Of a DNA stretch of 64,000 nt, positions 1 to 8,023 are shown piece by piece. Location of the stretch: positions 248,001 through 312,000 of the forward strand of contig NZ_BDDT01000001.1 of NCBI RefSeq assembly GCF_001661495.1. Direction: 5' to 3'. The number at the start of each line of letters is the position of its first letter. Within the stretch, counting starts at the first letter, position 1. The translations under genes were made by a program, and so were the position numbers. This stretch comes from Pseudoalteromonas prydzensis. Its GTDB lineage: Bacteria; Pseudomonadota; Gammaproteobacteria; Enterobacterales; Alteromonadaceae. Under the pieces are notes generated by a model that worked only from the letters and a program-made list of their open reading frames with translations, was not told the origin of the DNA and searched no databases.

Positions 1-547
1 TAATACTAGAAAAATCCATCAGCGGCACTTCTGGTGCCTGTTGAGTTACCTCGTTCACTAAAGAAGATATATTGCGGCTTTGTACATTATCAAAAAGTAA
101 CGTTTCTATAAGCTCTAATTTAATAAACGGTCGTAAGCATGGGACTTTTGAATGGGCTTGAGGATAGCGAATATCAATTTGTTGATATCGATATTCATCA
201 AAAACAGTTGGAGTATTTTCTACAGAAAAATAATCATGTGAATTAATCGCAGTAATTAACTGCAAGTGGAGCGCTTTTCTAGCCTTTCTTCTTTTAGTTT
301 TAGACGTGTTAGCAGCTAAATCTTTAGGAATGATTTTTATATCAACATCTTCAGACATTCGATGAGTTTTAATGCCTGACTTTGTTAATGCCGTACCACC
401 TGAAAAAACTAAAAAATGCGTATCAAAAGATAACTCACAAAGTAGCTTAAGTAGTACAACTACATAGTAATCTTTTTCAACAATGGCAGGATTACCCATA
501 CCAAGAGCATCCGCTACATCTAAAAATAAATCGCTATCAACTCGCAT
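1..547 (-). CDS. AbiEii/AbiGii-type nucleotidyltransferase toxin, 3' end outside window
   Basis: The minus-strand reading frame is open from an ATG at 547 to the window edge, giving about 182 residues and no stop. It carries the AbiEii nucleotidyltransferase signature: FSGGTALTK at about residues 49-57, followed by RMSEDVDIKI, which holds the metal-binding acidic residues. AbiEii proteins are the toxin half of type IV toxin-antitoxin abortive-infection systems; the related MenT toxins modify tRNA. The start overlaps the end of the upstream antitoxin gene by 11 bp, typical of translationally coupled pairs. The C-terminal part lies outside the window, so integrity cannot be judged. Confidence 0.88.
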   Translation of the reverse strand, partial: MRVDSDLFLDVADALGMGNPAIVEKDYYVVVLLKLLCELSFDTHFLVFSGGTALTKSGIKTHRMSEDVDIKIIPKDLAANTSKTKRRKARKALHLQLITAINSHDYFSVENTPTVFDEYRYQQIDIRYPQAHSKVPCLRPFIKLELIETLLFDNVQSRNISSLVNEVTQQAPEVPLMDFSSI

Positions 548-935
548 TGATAGCGCTATTATTTACAACAATCTTACGCTTAAATCGACTGGTGGTCATT
601 ATTTTAAATGAAGCGGGAACTTGTAAACTTTCACCATTAAGGCTGCGTTGTGAAAATTCATCAAACTGATACTCAACGCCCAGTTTTTCAATAGCCTCTA
701 AAATGACTCCATCTGCACCCGCAGGTGATGCTGGCATTAACTTACCAGTAATGCGATTTTCTCGCGCTTTGGTATAAAGCCCATAACCAATGCGTAACAA
801 TTGACCACTATCAACCAACTTTTTTAGTACACGACCAACTTGGTCGTAACCTGCAATATCAGCAAAATCAGCGCGCTCAAAAACATAACGCTTAGAGCGA
901 TTTATTCTTGTCGTTACTTTACTTGCTATTGTCAT
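537..935 (-). CDS. AbiEi-family antitoxin/transcriptional regulator (DUF6088-like)
   Basis: This 132-residue protein has an N-terminal winged-helix-like segment (residues about 1-60, with VFERADFADIAGYDQV and LVDSGQLLRIGYGLYTK) as in AbiEi and DUF6088 antitoxins. These proteins neutralise the AbiEii nucleotidyltransferase and repress their own promoter. It is first in the operon, directly upstream of and overlapping the AbiEii-like toxin. A pair of direct repeats upstream (968-1008) is a plausible self-binding site. At 132 residues it is short for the family, so it may be mainly the DNA-binding domain plus a small antitoxin region. Confidence 0.82.
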   Translation of the reverse strand: MTIASKVTTRINRSKRYVFERADFADIAGYDQVGRVLKKLVDSGQLLRIGYGLYTKARENRITGKLMPASPAGADGVILEAIEKLGVEYQFDEFSQRSLNGESLQVPASFKIMTTSRFKRKIVVNNSAINAS

Positions 936-967
936 ATTAATTACTCTCGTTGCTTAGACAAAATATA

Positions 968-1008
968 GCAAATATACGACATTTAAACAATGCAAACATA
1001 CGACACTT
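968..1008 (-). promoter_or_regulatory. Direct-repeat operator upstream of the AbiE-like pair
   Basis: Two near-identical 17-bp direct repeats, GCAAAYATACGACAYTT, start at 968 and 992, 24 bp apart and 33 bp upstream of the antitoxin start codon. AbiEi antitoxins repress their own operon by binding repeats in the promoter. The repeats are seen; the binding role is inferred. Confidence 0.5.
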
Positions 1009-1029
1009 AGTTGATGTAATCACATCATC

Positions 1030-1830
1030 TTAATGGTATCTATCACCAGTAGGAGCGCGCTTTAGCAGTAATTGTTTTTAAATCCAGCCACGGGCATCGA
1101 GCTACGGTTACACACTAGTCCCTAGTCACTTCCCTGAAGCCTAGCTCCTTTTACTACCGTAGGCGTTAAGCTTGCTGACGCGGTCTTTATATTCTTTCTC
1201 TAAAGCGCAGCGCCTCTTAATCTCTGTGGTGAATACATCACTTACAATCAATTTGCACAAAGAGCAGTGAATGAGGGTAAATGAGAAGATAAAAGCTTCG
1301 GGCTACGAGTCGCGAGCGGCGTGCTATGAATTCAGCCTAACTCCTAGCCACTTCCCTAGAACCTAGCACCTTTACCTTAATTTGTGATTGTTTTAAAACC
1401 AATTTTACCACCGAGCTCACCGAGGCGCGGCGCTACACAGAGAAGATAAAATGCTACGGGCTATGGGTAACAGGCTACGAATTAACCCTAGCCACTAGTC
1501 ACTTCCCTGAAGCCTAGCTCCTTTTACTACCGTAGGCGTTAAGCTTGCTGACGCGGTCTTTATATTCTTTCTCTTCAGCGCAGCGCCTCTTAATCTCTGT
1601 GGTGAATACATCACTTACAATCAATTTGCACAAAGAGAAGACAATGAGGGTAAATGAGAAGGTAAAAGCTTCGGGCTACGAGTCGCGAGCGACGTGCTAT
1701 GAATTCAGCCTAGCAGCTAGTCACTTCCCTAAAACCTAGCAACTTTACCACCGTAGGCGTTAGCTTGCTGACGCGAAAAGCGTAGCTTTTGGATTGTAGG
1801 CGGGAGTTTACCTCGCGCTTTGGTTCTTAT
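1030..1830. repeat. R2 repeat block, left side, with a 253-bp direct duplication
   Basis: No gene is supported between 936 and 1837. The stretch consists of repeated intergenic sequence. Segment 1125-1377 recurs at 1498-1750 (offset 373 bp) with only a few differences. Components such as GTCACTTCCCTGAAGCCTAG and GCGCAGCGCCTCTTAATCTC reappear as reverse complements in the large block at 22,960-24,660 and as fragments near 30,170 and 30,690. A second component at 1744-1825, running through GCTTGCTGACGCGAAAAGCG, recurs at 2,818-2,856 and 7,921-8,010. Small open frames here are by-products of the repeats. Confidence 0.8.
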
Positions 1831-1837
1831 TTAAATT

Positions 1838-2176
1838 TTACAAACCCATGCCTGCTAATTTAATTTTTGTAGCATAACCTCTTGCAGAAAACACCTTACA
1901 TACGTGGTAAACAGAATCATCTTTATCAGCGGATAACCTATACGCTATTTTGGCTAGTTCTTTAGCGACATACATAGGAGATGCCGCTAATCCTTGTGGT
2001 CTTGGAACAAAGTTCATGGCCTTAGTACACTCTTTTGATGAGGCTAGCATTTCCCAAACTAACTCAATCACTTTATCGTTAATCTCAATTTGGCTAGCTG
2101 TGCCTTTACTAAAAAACACCTCTAAGATCTTTTTTACGTCCTTGTCATCAATATCTTCATATTTTTTAGACATCAT
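1838..2176 (-). CDS. Unknown 112-residue cytosolic protein
   Basis: I do not recognise this protein. It is predicted helical and soluble, with an acidic N-terminus (KYEDIDDKDVKKILEVFFSKG) and no signal peptide or membrane segment. It is the second gene of a minus-strand pair: its start codon overlaps the end of the upstream secreted-protein gene by 11 bp, so the two are probably translated together and functionally linked. A small secreted protein coupled to a small cytosolic protein in a conflict island could be an effector-immunity or toxin-antitoxin pair, but nothing in the sequence proves that. Confidence 0.6.
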   Translation of the reverse strand: MMSKKYEDIDDKDVKKILEVFFSKGTASQIEINDKVIELVWEMLASSKECTKAMNFVPRPQGLAASPMYVAKELAKIAYRLSADKDDSVYHVCKVFSARGYATKIKLAGMGL

Positions 2177-2717
2177 CCATTCCTTTGTTAAACATTATTT
2201 TTATCAGCAATTCTTTGCTTCCGTCAGTTCCTATACCAATAAACTCGTTAGATTTACCTTCTTCAATATAAGCAACATAGTTTTTGTAAGCTGAGTTTTT
2301 TATTTCTAAATCAAAGAAGTAAACCCCACCTTTATCATATTTAATACCACTAGTAGTTGATTTTAAAAGGTTCTTTCTTTGGGCTTTTATATATTCGTTT
2401 TCAGGTTCACCTTGAGGTGTGTATATAGATAAAAGGAGTTCTTTCACTGTCAATTTATTACCTGAAACAAAGAAGTGCTCTTCATGCGTGAAGTTTTCAT
2501 CTTCAAATGAAATATCAATATAAGAACCCTCTTTCTTTAGTTTATAGCCCACGATATTGCCTTCATTATCAACGGCTTTTTTACAGCTATCAAAGGGTGC
2601 TATTGGCTTTACTAATTGATAAATAGTGCGATCTTTACCCTGTAAGTCGCAATCTAAAATAGCTGCATTTACATGAAGCGAGCATAGAGCTAAAAAAGAG
2701 AGGTAGATTATTTTCAT
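2166..2717 (-). CDS. Unknown exported 183-residue protein
   Basis: It begins with a clear Sec signal peptide (MKIIYLSFLALCSLHVNAA, cleavage probably after VNA), so the mature protein of about 165 residues should be periplasmic or secreted. The mature N-terminus has two cysteines (ILDCDLQG and FDSCKKAV) that could form a disulfide. I do not recognise a family. A GGATATAA purine-rich stretch precedes the ATG. It is first in a two-gene operon, overlapping the 112-residue gene by 11 bp, and lies between repeat blocks, as expected for an accessory cassette. Confidence 0.62.
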   Translation of the reverse strand: MKIIYLSFLALCSLHVNAAILDCDLQGKDRTIYQLVKPIAPFDSCKKAVDNEGNIVGYKLKKEGSYIDISFEDENFTHEEHFFVSGNKLTVKELLLSIYTPQGEPENEYIKAQRKNLLKSTTSGIKYDKGGVYFFDLEIKNSAYKNYVAYIEEGKSNEFIGIGTDGSKELLIKIMFNKGMDDV

Positions 2718-2852
2718 TTATATCCTTTAAATTAAATACGTTCCTATTTTGATGGTATCTGTTTTTTTTATGTGCAGCAACACCCCATACAATATATGCA
2801 ATTACGCCATAACCTTAATACGCTTAGCTTGCTGGCGTGAAAAGCGTAGCTT

Positions 2853-3728
2853 TTAAATTGCTTTGCTTTCATGTAATGAACGCTGAACCACTTGATAACA
2901 AATCGCACGTTGTTGTTCTTGGTTTAAATTTACTTGCCGCATCGAAAGAATCGTTTTCACTATTTGTTTATGCGAAACAATTGGAAAGAGTGGCCGCTGC
3001 TTTAGTTCGACAAACCAACCAGGAAAGCACAAAACAGGCATCACCTGTGTGTTAAAACCGGTTGATTCATATAGCCATTTGTTCACCCAATTTGCTTGAT
3101 TTTGAGCTTGCTCTAACGGCTTACTTTCAAACCAAGAGGGAAATGCTAGATGATTATTCTCAAATTTGACTTTGTAATTTGCATCGTCTTTTATTCGCTT
3201 GTATCTGCCTTTAGTTTCAATAGCAAAAATACCATTAGGCCCCACAACTAAGTGATCAATGTTAAAACCATCTGCTTGTATATCATGAAATACCTGATAA
3301 CCGTGTGACTGTAATTCTATCAGTTCAGAGGCAACAGCAAGTTCAGCATCACGGCCAAGTTTTAGCTTTATGAGATAGTTAGATTTAAGCCAGAGCTTTC
3401 TCGCTACATAAACTAAACCTAGCAAGATCATAATAATTAAGAAGTAATTAAACTTACCACTGGCAAACATTTCAGCAATGCCTTTGATAGCAAAAGGCAT
3501 TGTTACTATCAAAACGGACAAGAAAATTAAGCCTATGACATCAACAATTTTATCGTTAACTTGTTCGTTGAGCGTTTGTGCCGCAACACGTTTAAGCTTT
3601 GTTCGATCCACAGGTAACTTTGCATTCTTTTGGTGAAGCCATATTCTAAAAAACAAAACGCCTAGTAACGAGTAGACGCTACCAACAATAACTAAAAGGC
3701 TGAGGCCTTGATTTAATAAATCATCCAT
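2853..3728 (-). CDS. Membrane-anchored NERD-domain protein
   Basis: The N-terminal part has three hydrophobic segments (about residues 6-28, 58-82 and 92-112 from the chosen start). A NERD nuclease-related domain follows, with LGRDAELAVASELIEL, then DHLVVGPNGIFAIETKGRYK, where D, E and K match the PD-(D/E)XK-like core of NERD. NERD domains are thought to act on nucleic acids, and several are linked to phage or plasmid restriction. I chose the ATG at 3728 rather than a TTG seven codons upstream because AGGAA lies at the right distance. It stands alone, back to back with R1 copy A. Confidence 0.8.
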   Translation of the reverse strand: MDDLLNQGLSLLVIVGSVYSLLGVLFFRIWLHQKNAKLPVDRTKLKRVAAQTLNEQVNDKIVDVIGLIFLSVLIVTMPFAIKGIAEMFASGKFNYFLIIMILLGLVYVARKLWLKSNYLIKLKLGRDAELAVASELIELQSHGYQVFHDIQADGFNIDHLVVGPNGIFAIETKGRYKRIKDDANYKVKFENNHLAFPSWFESKPLEQAQNQANWVNKWLYESTGFNTQVMPVLCFPGWFVELKQRPLFPIVSHKQIVKTILSMRQVNLNQEQQRAICYQVVQRSLHESKAI

Positions 3729-3780
3729 GATGAGTTCCTGTAATAACAACGCACTCTTTATACATTAAAAACAGTTACAT

Positions 3781-3945
3781 GTCGCGTTGGCGAAGGCAAC
3801 CAAGGGGCGGATACCGCCGACCGCCCCTTGGAACCCCACGACGCCCCGAGGATCACACTGTTTCCTCAATCTAAATTAATGATATGAACGCAAACGCCGT
3901 GTGAGACAAAATAGTCTCAAACTCTCACTTTAGTGAGTTCATCAA
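3781..3945 (+). repeat. R1 structured repeat, copy A (3'-incomplete), upstream of the toxin gene
   Basis: The copy opens with hairpin TCGC-GTTG-GCGA (3782-3793). The strong stem CCAAGGGGCGG/CCGCCCCTTGG follows, then CCCCGAGGATCACAC, the 5' strand of the closing stem. Two further hairpins are TGAGAC-AAAATA-GTCTCA (3902-3919) and CTCAC-TTTA-GTGAG. The 3' closing strand is missing. The toxin gene starts at 4009 in the same orientation. Confidence 0.75.
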
Positions 3946-4008
3946 TTTGACTATTATTACTATGCGACTTATCATCATACCGTACCCATTAAAGTAAAAG
4001 GAATTACC

Positions 4009-4846
4009 ATGGCAATAGATATAGTTATTTGTTTTGATCCTGTGACAAAAAAAGCAGTTCAATGCAAAACCGACGAAAAAGATACTTTCTCAAAAGACAA
4101 TAGCCATATAAAAAATGAAGTAATAACTTCTGGAACACCTTATATTTGGCGAAAGGAATACTCAACCCCCTTGAATGCCCCCTCAATTGAACAAAAAAAT
4201 ATACTCAATCAATTTTCGCTTCTACCAGCACAATCCAGACGAAATACGAGCTGCACATAAGTCAGGCACACCCAAATACCACATGGTCGCTTTAGAGCAA
4301 AAAGCGCTTGCTATATTTAAAGAGTTGCAAGTTAAATACCAAGCTGAGTTACAACGTTTTATGAATACAAACCGTGCCAGCCGAAGAGGCACTATTTGGT
4401 CTAACCCTAATCGAGCTGTTCACATAGCTAAAAGTGCCAGACACTCAACTAAACTAGACATAAGCAGCACCGCAGAATTTAAAAAAATTAAATACATTGA
4501 AAACACAGGGCGTTGGCTTGGTAATGGTATGATCTTACTCGATGGTGCTTTTAGAGCTAACTCGGTTTACAATGATTATAAAAATGGTGACGACTGGCAA
4601 AGAAGTTTATCAACTGAGCTAGCAAGTTTTGGGGCGTCAACAACAGTAGGGATAGCAACTGGTACTTTTATAACAACACATTTAGCCGCAAGTACACTTC
4701 TAATGTTAACACCTTTTGGTTGGGTTGTTGCTATTGGATTAGGCCTTGTAGCCGGATTTGCCATGAGTATTGGAACCAATATCTTAGTTAAAAAGACGAC
4801 TGAGAATATTTATGATCGCAAGCCTATTCATACGGGTATTTTATAG
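4009..4846 (+). pseudogene. Putative pore-forming (T6SS-effector-like) toxin, frameshifted in an A7 run
   Basis: Two overlapping frames (4009-4260 and 4175-4846) join into one 278-residue protein if one A is removed from the seven-A run at about 4192-4198. The second frame lacks its own ribosome site and has a stop just before its first ATG. The N-terminal about 75 residues are polar, the middle is helical and basic, and the C-terminus has two hydrophobic glycine-rich helices (STTVGIATGTFITTHLAAS and LLMLTPFGWVVAIGLGLVAG). That layout fits small membrane-disrupting effectors such as the Tme family of type VI secretion toxins; the match is architectural only. AAAAGGAATTACC precedes the first ATG. 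Small membrane proteins follow directly. The A7 could be a real mutation, a phase-variable tract or a sequencing error. Confidence 0.6.
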
Positions 4847-5194
4847 ATGGATCTAGCACCTATATTAACTTACTTGTTCTTAACTTTTCTTTTTAGCTTT
4901 TTTATTTCATCTCTTTTGCTTTCAAGAATGTCAATTAAACATATAAATATACAAATGGAAAAAGATGGCGTGTATCCACCTAGTTGGGACCGAGGGATTG
5001 GAGCGAGTGCTTCATTTTATGTATTTGCAATGCTTTTTAGTAAGTATAGAATTAAAAACACGCTATTTGATGCCCGCTTTGTAGCTAAACATGCGCGGCC
5101 TATTGATAGAGTAATAGCGGCAGCCCATTTTATTTCAGTAACAGGAATGATAATTTGCCTCTGCATTATTACTTTATTTAAAAGCTTTTATTAA
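4847..5194 (+). CDS. Putative immunity protein, subtype A (copy 1)
   Basis: This 115-residue membrane protein starts at the base after the toxin stop codon (TAGATG junction), indicating strict coupling. It has an N-terminal transmembrane helix (about residues 4-27), a central conserved motif PPSWDRGIGASASFY, a second weakly hydrophobic stretch and a C-terminal helix (VTGMIICLCIITLF). Two further subtype A copies lie downstream (one broken near 5,870-6,127, one intact at 6569). Small integral inner-membrane proteins are the usual immunity type for pore-forming effectors. Immunity is inferred from position, duplication and topology; I do not recognise a named family. Confidence 0.65.
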   Translation: MDLAPILTYLFLTFLFSFFISSLLLSRMSIKHINIQMEKDGVYPPSWDRGIGASASFYVFAMLFSKYRIKNTLFDARFVAKHARPIDRVIAAAHFISVTGMIICLCIITLFKSFY

Positions 5195-5217
5195 AGAAAA
5201 ACTGAACACTTGCCTAT

Positions 5218-5583
5218 ATGACAATAGATGCCAGCATATTGATCTCATTAGAAAAATTAGCACTAACTAGTATGTTTATTTTTATGATAATGACATTTTT
5301 ATTTGCTGTTTTATTCACTCGAATATCAATAAAACATATTAATAAAAATATGGAAAAAGAAGGCGTCTTTTCTCCCAATTGAGATAAAGGTATAGGAGCC
5401 AGTGCTCCTTTTTACGCTATGGCAATTTTTTTTAAACGCTCGCGCGTCCCAACACCACTTTTTGATGGGCGTTATATCGCAAAATACGCGAGGCCTCTTG
5501 ATAGATTTTTAGCATTTTGTCATCTAATAACGACAATGGGGCTACTCATAAGTACGCTTACTGCTATGTATCTAGAGGCATAG
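5218..5583 (+). pseudogene. Immunity-like paralogue, subtype B, nonsense mutation
   Basis: From the ATG at 5218 the frame encodes 121 residues clearly related to the 6218-6568 copy (ASAPFYAMAIFF, PTPLFDGRYIAKYARP). It is interrupted at codon 55 by TGA (5380-5382), exactly where every relative has TGG in the SWDRG motif, so one G-to-A change inactivated it. The rest of the frame is intact to TAG at 5581, so the mutation is probably recent. Confidence 0.8.
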
Positions 5584-5805
5584 GAGTTTCTCTGCGGAGT
5601 TAGCATGTTTTGGGGCTTCGACTGCATTCGGATTGTTTGTGGGTACATCTTTAACAACAGCGCTAAGTTCAATATTAATTGTAACGCCTTATGGCTGGGC
5701 AGTTGTTATTGGAGTAAGTCTTATAACAGGGTTAACAGCGAGCATAAAGATGAACAAATTTATGAAAAAACTTCTGAAACATATACGATAGAAACCTATA
5801 TTTGA
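5582..5805 (+). pseudogene. Orphan C-terminal tail of a second toxin
   Basis: Read from 5582, this segment gives RSFSAELACFGASTAFG and then a hydrophobic stretch with VTPYGWAVVIGVSLITG. It aligns along its length with the last about 75 residues of the upstream toxin (RSLSTELASFGASTTVG and LTPFGWVVAIGLGLVAG). The end needs a shift into the frame KTSETYTIETYI, which matches KTTENIYDRKPI. No N-terminal part or start codon is present, and it abuts the stop of the subtype B pseudogene. It is a toxin-tip remnant like orphan tips left beside Rhs or CDI loci. Confidence 0.75.
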
Positions 5806-5869
5806 AGGGACTTTTTAAATACCCGCAGCTCATTTAGCTGGATATGCTCTTATCGTACTTATGATAGGT

Positions 5870-6127
5870 ACTTTGCTTCTGGCATTTTATTTTTCGGGGG
5901 GATTACCGACCCACCTAGTTGGGATAGAGGTATCGGTGCTAGTGTGTCATTTTATATATTTGCGATGTTTTTTGAACGCTCCCGCATACCAACACCAATG
6001 TTTGATGGACGTTTTGTAGCCAAGTATGCAAGGCCCAGTTGATAAAGTAATAGGCGCAACCCATTTGGTTTCAGTCACAGGAATGATGCTTTTCCTTTGT
6101 ATCGTTTCTTATTTTTCAGTTGGTTAA
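5870..6127 (+). pseudogene. Immunity-like paralogue, subtype A, frameshifted
   Basis: The conserved core is readable as DPPSWDRGIGASVSFYIF-like sequence from about 5910, then PTPMFDGRFVAKYARP. An extra base just after the ARP codons (near 6042) shifts the frame; the other frame then continues as IDKVIGATHLVSVTG and ends with TAA at 6125-6127. The N-terminal helix region upstream is poorly preserved. It follows the orphan toxin tail, mirroring the toxin then subtype A order of the intact pair. Confidence 0.72.
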
Positions 6128-6217
6128 TCAAATAAAGTAAAACTATAATTTAGGGAGCGTTATGGTGACTTCGACTCATTTATCAGGGTGTTTATTTTTA
6201 GCTTTTGTTGTTTTCTA

Positions 6218-6568
6218 ATGCCTATACTAGAAATACTATTATACAGCACCATTTTTTTCTTTTTTTATCTAATGATAATGGCTGTTTTATTTCCGCGTAT
6301 TTCAATTAAATACATTGATAGTAAAATGATACAAGATGGAATTGACTCTCCAAGTTGGGACAGAGGTATAGGCGCAAGTGCGCCATTTTACGCTATGGCT
6401 ATTTTTTTTAAAAAAGCACGAATACCAACACCACTATTTAATGGCAGTCATGTTGCAAAGTATGCAAGACCAATAGACAAGTTTTTAGCCTGTTTACATC
6501 TTATTTCTACCACTGGGTTTTTGTTAAGTATTTTTTCTATGATGATTCTAGAATTTTTTATTTTATAG
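6218..6568 (+). CDS. Putative immunity protein, subtype B (intact)
   Basis: This membrane protein has about 116 residues and the same plan as its neighbours: an N-terminal helix (LLYSTIFFFFYLMIMAVLF), the motif SPSWDRGIGASAPFYAMAIFF, then PTPLFNGSHVAKYARPIDK and a C-terminal helix. I prefer the ATG at 6218 over a GTG at 6188 because the N-terminus then matches the paralogues. The next gene begins at the base after its stop codon. It resembles the broken subtype B copy at 5218 more than the subtype A copies, so two lineages coexist in the array. Confidence 0.62.
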   Translation: MPILEILLYSTIFFFFYLMIMAVLFPRISIKYIDSKMIQDGIDSPSWDRGIGASAPFYAMAIFFKKARIPTPLFNGSHVAKYARPIDKFLACLHLISTTGFLLSIFSMMILEFFIL

Positions 6569-6916
6569 ATGGAGTTAGCACCTTTTTTAGTTTACTTATT
6601 CTATATTTTTCTCATTAGTACTTTTGCTTCATCGATATTATTTTCAAGAATTTCGATTAAGTATATTAATAAAAATATGGAGAAAGATGGCGTGGACCCA
6701 CCTAGTTGGGATAGAGGTATCGGTGCTAGTGCCTCATTCTATATTTTCGCCATGTTTTTTGAAAGGTCCCGAACCCCGACTCCGTTGTTTGATGGACGTT
6801 TTGTAGCTAAGTACGCACGCCCCATTGATAAAGTAATTGGTGCTATTCACTCTATTTCAGTGTTAGGAACAATAGTGTGTCTTTGTATAATTACCTATCT
6901 TCAAAGTAGCGTGTAG
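6569..6916 (+). CDS. Putative immunity protein, subtype A (copy 3, intact)
   Basis: This 115-residue protein is closely related to the 4847 copy: MELAPFLVYLFYIFLI at the N-terminus, DPPSWDRGIGASASFYIF in the centre, FDGRFVAKYARPIDKVIGA, and a C-terminal helix (VLGTIVCLCIITYL). Its start directly follows the stop of the subtype B gene (TAGATG), so the two are translated together. It closes the array. The toxin that would match this copy is absent or is the degraded tail at 5582-5805, which suggests it is kept as orphan immunity. Confidence 0.62.
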   Translation: MELAPFLVYLFYIFLISTFASSILFSRISIKYINKNMEKDGVDPPSWDRGIGASASFYIFAMFFERSRTPTPLFDGRFVAKYARPIDKVIGAIHSISVLGTIVCLCIITYLQSSV

Positions 6917-6959
6917 GCGAGAGTTCATCTCGCGCTTTGGTTTTTAATTGCAAATTCTG

Positions 6960-7086
6960 AGGGGGTCACGTTTGCGACGGCAACCAAGGGGCGCTCTTTA
7001 TTAATTTAAAGCGCCTAAGCTCTTTGAAGACTCGGCACACTACGTGTTTTACAAGCTCTGAGCGTGCAACTTGCTGTCATGCAAAC
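6960..7086 (+). repeat. Degenerate R1/R2-like remnant
   Basis: The stretch between the immunity array and the next minus-strand gene begins with GCGACGGCAACCAAGGGGCG, the R1 5' end. A different hairpin (GGCGCT...AGCGCC) follows and the rest is not recognisable. It has no downstream gene in its own orientation. Confidence 0.5.
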
Positions 7087-7091
7087 CACGT

Positions 7092-7802
7092 TTAATCTTT
7101 AAACCAGCGATAAAAACCAAACACTGCCAAAAGTGCAACACAACCAACAATCACGAGTTGCCATATTTTATCGTTATGAGTTTTTTCTTGCTCAGGAGCG
7201 TGTGCAGTTAAACGGGTATCTGCTTTTGATACAGGGGTTAATGTCATAGAATGAGTAAGCAGCTTCGCTGGGTTAGCGTCCGCCTGAGGCACCACTACCT
7301 TAACGGGTTCAAGATTCGTGCTTACTTTGTTTTGCGCATGCCACTGGTCTTCAAATTTAGTACGCTGCTCAGCTCGGTTTTCACTGCACCAAACAAAGTC
7401 AGTTTGTTGCAATTCATTAGCGCGGCAACGCTGCGGGTATTGGTAAAAATTACTCCAGGCGAGCCGTTTCCGATCACTGTCATATGTTTTACTATAGACC
7501 GTTGAATCATGTACTTTTTTATTTAATAAATCATTTGCTGATGAACGAGAATAGCGAGGTGATACAGAGCTACTCCCTCGGCGCTTTGGGCTTTTACAAT
7601 AACGCCCTAATTCTTTAAAGAGCTCTGTGGCACGCTGGCGTAACCGCTCACCTTCTCTTGAGCTATAGCTTGATCTCATTCTGTCACGAATATTTTCTCG
7701 CTCAGCTTTTATGCGATCACATTGTGCTTGGGAATACTGCTCAGCGGCCAATGTGCTCGAGCTTGTAACCAAGCAAGTCGCTAATAAAATCCTTTTAATC
7801 AT
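7092..7802 (-). CDS. Unknown exported protein with C-terminal membrane anchor
   Basis: The 236-residue protein has a Sec signal peptide (MIKRILLATCLVTSSSTLAA). A basic, helical region with many Arg and Glu follows (about residues 25-80, paired cysteines at QCDRI and YCKSPK), then a low-complexity Ser/Arg stretch and a segment with two more cysteines (RCRA and VWCSEN). A single transmembrane helix (LVIVGCVALLAVFGFY) lies near the C-terminus, leaving a short KD tail. It would sit in the periplasm, tethered to the inner membrane. I do not recognise a family. It is a lone gene between repeat blocks. Confidence 0.62.
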   Translation of the reverse strand: MIKRILLATCLVTSSSTLAAEQYSQAQCDRIKAERENIRDRMRSSYSSREGERLRQRATELFKELGRYCKSPKRRGSSSVSPRYSRSSANDLLNKKVHDSTVYSKTYDSDRKRLAWSNFYQYPQRCRANELQQTDFVWCSENRAEQRTKFEDQWHAQNKVSTNLEPVKVVVPQADANPAKLLTHSMTLTPVSKADTRLTAHAPEQEKTHNDKIWQLVIVGCVALLAVFGFYRWFKD

Positions 7803-7914
7803 GTCTACATCACTGTCGTTAAATTAATGCTAGCGTATCAGTTTTTGCCTTAGCAGCAAGCCTTTGAGTTTAAAATCAGCCCCCTTTGCTTTATTTTCTT
7901 CATTATATGAGCTC

Positions 7915-8012
7915 ACCTTTACCACTGTAGGCGTTAAGCTTGCTGACGCGAAAAGCGCAGCTTTTGGATTGTAGGCGGGAGTTTGTATCCGGCTTTGGTT
8001 TTTAATTGCAAA
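7915..8012 (+). repeat. R2-type repeat fragment
   Basis: This segment runs from ACCACTGTAGGCGTTAAGCT through CGCGAAAAGCGCAGCTTTTG to GGCTTTGGTTTTTAATTGC. It repeats the component at 1744-1825 and, in part, those at 2818-2856 and 6913-6950. Together with R1 copy B it fills the gene-free stretch 7803-8412. Confidence 0.65.
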
Positions 8013-8023
8013 TTTTTAGTTAT

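Noticed and set aside
1545-1739. Small open frame in the left repeat block
   Set aside because: It lies entirely within duplicated R2 sequence, has no ribosome site and no protein-like composition.
2837-3055. 72-codon frame on the plus strand
   Set aside because: It is antisense to the 3' end of the NERD gene, whose motifs are clear.
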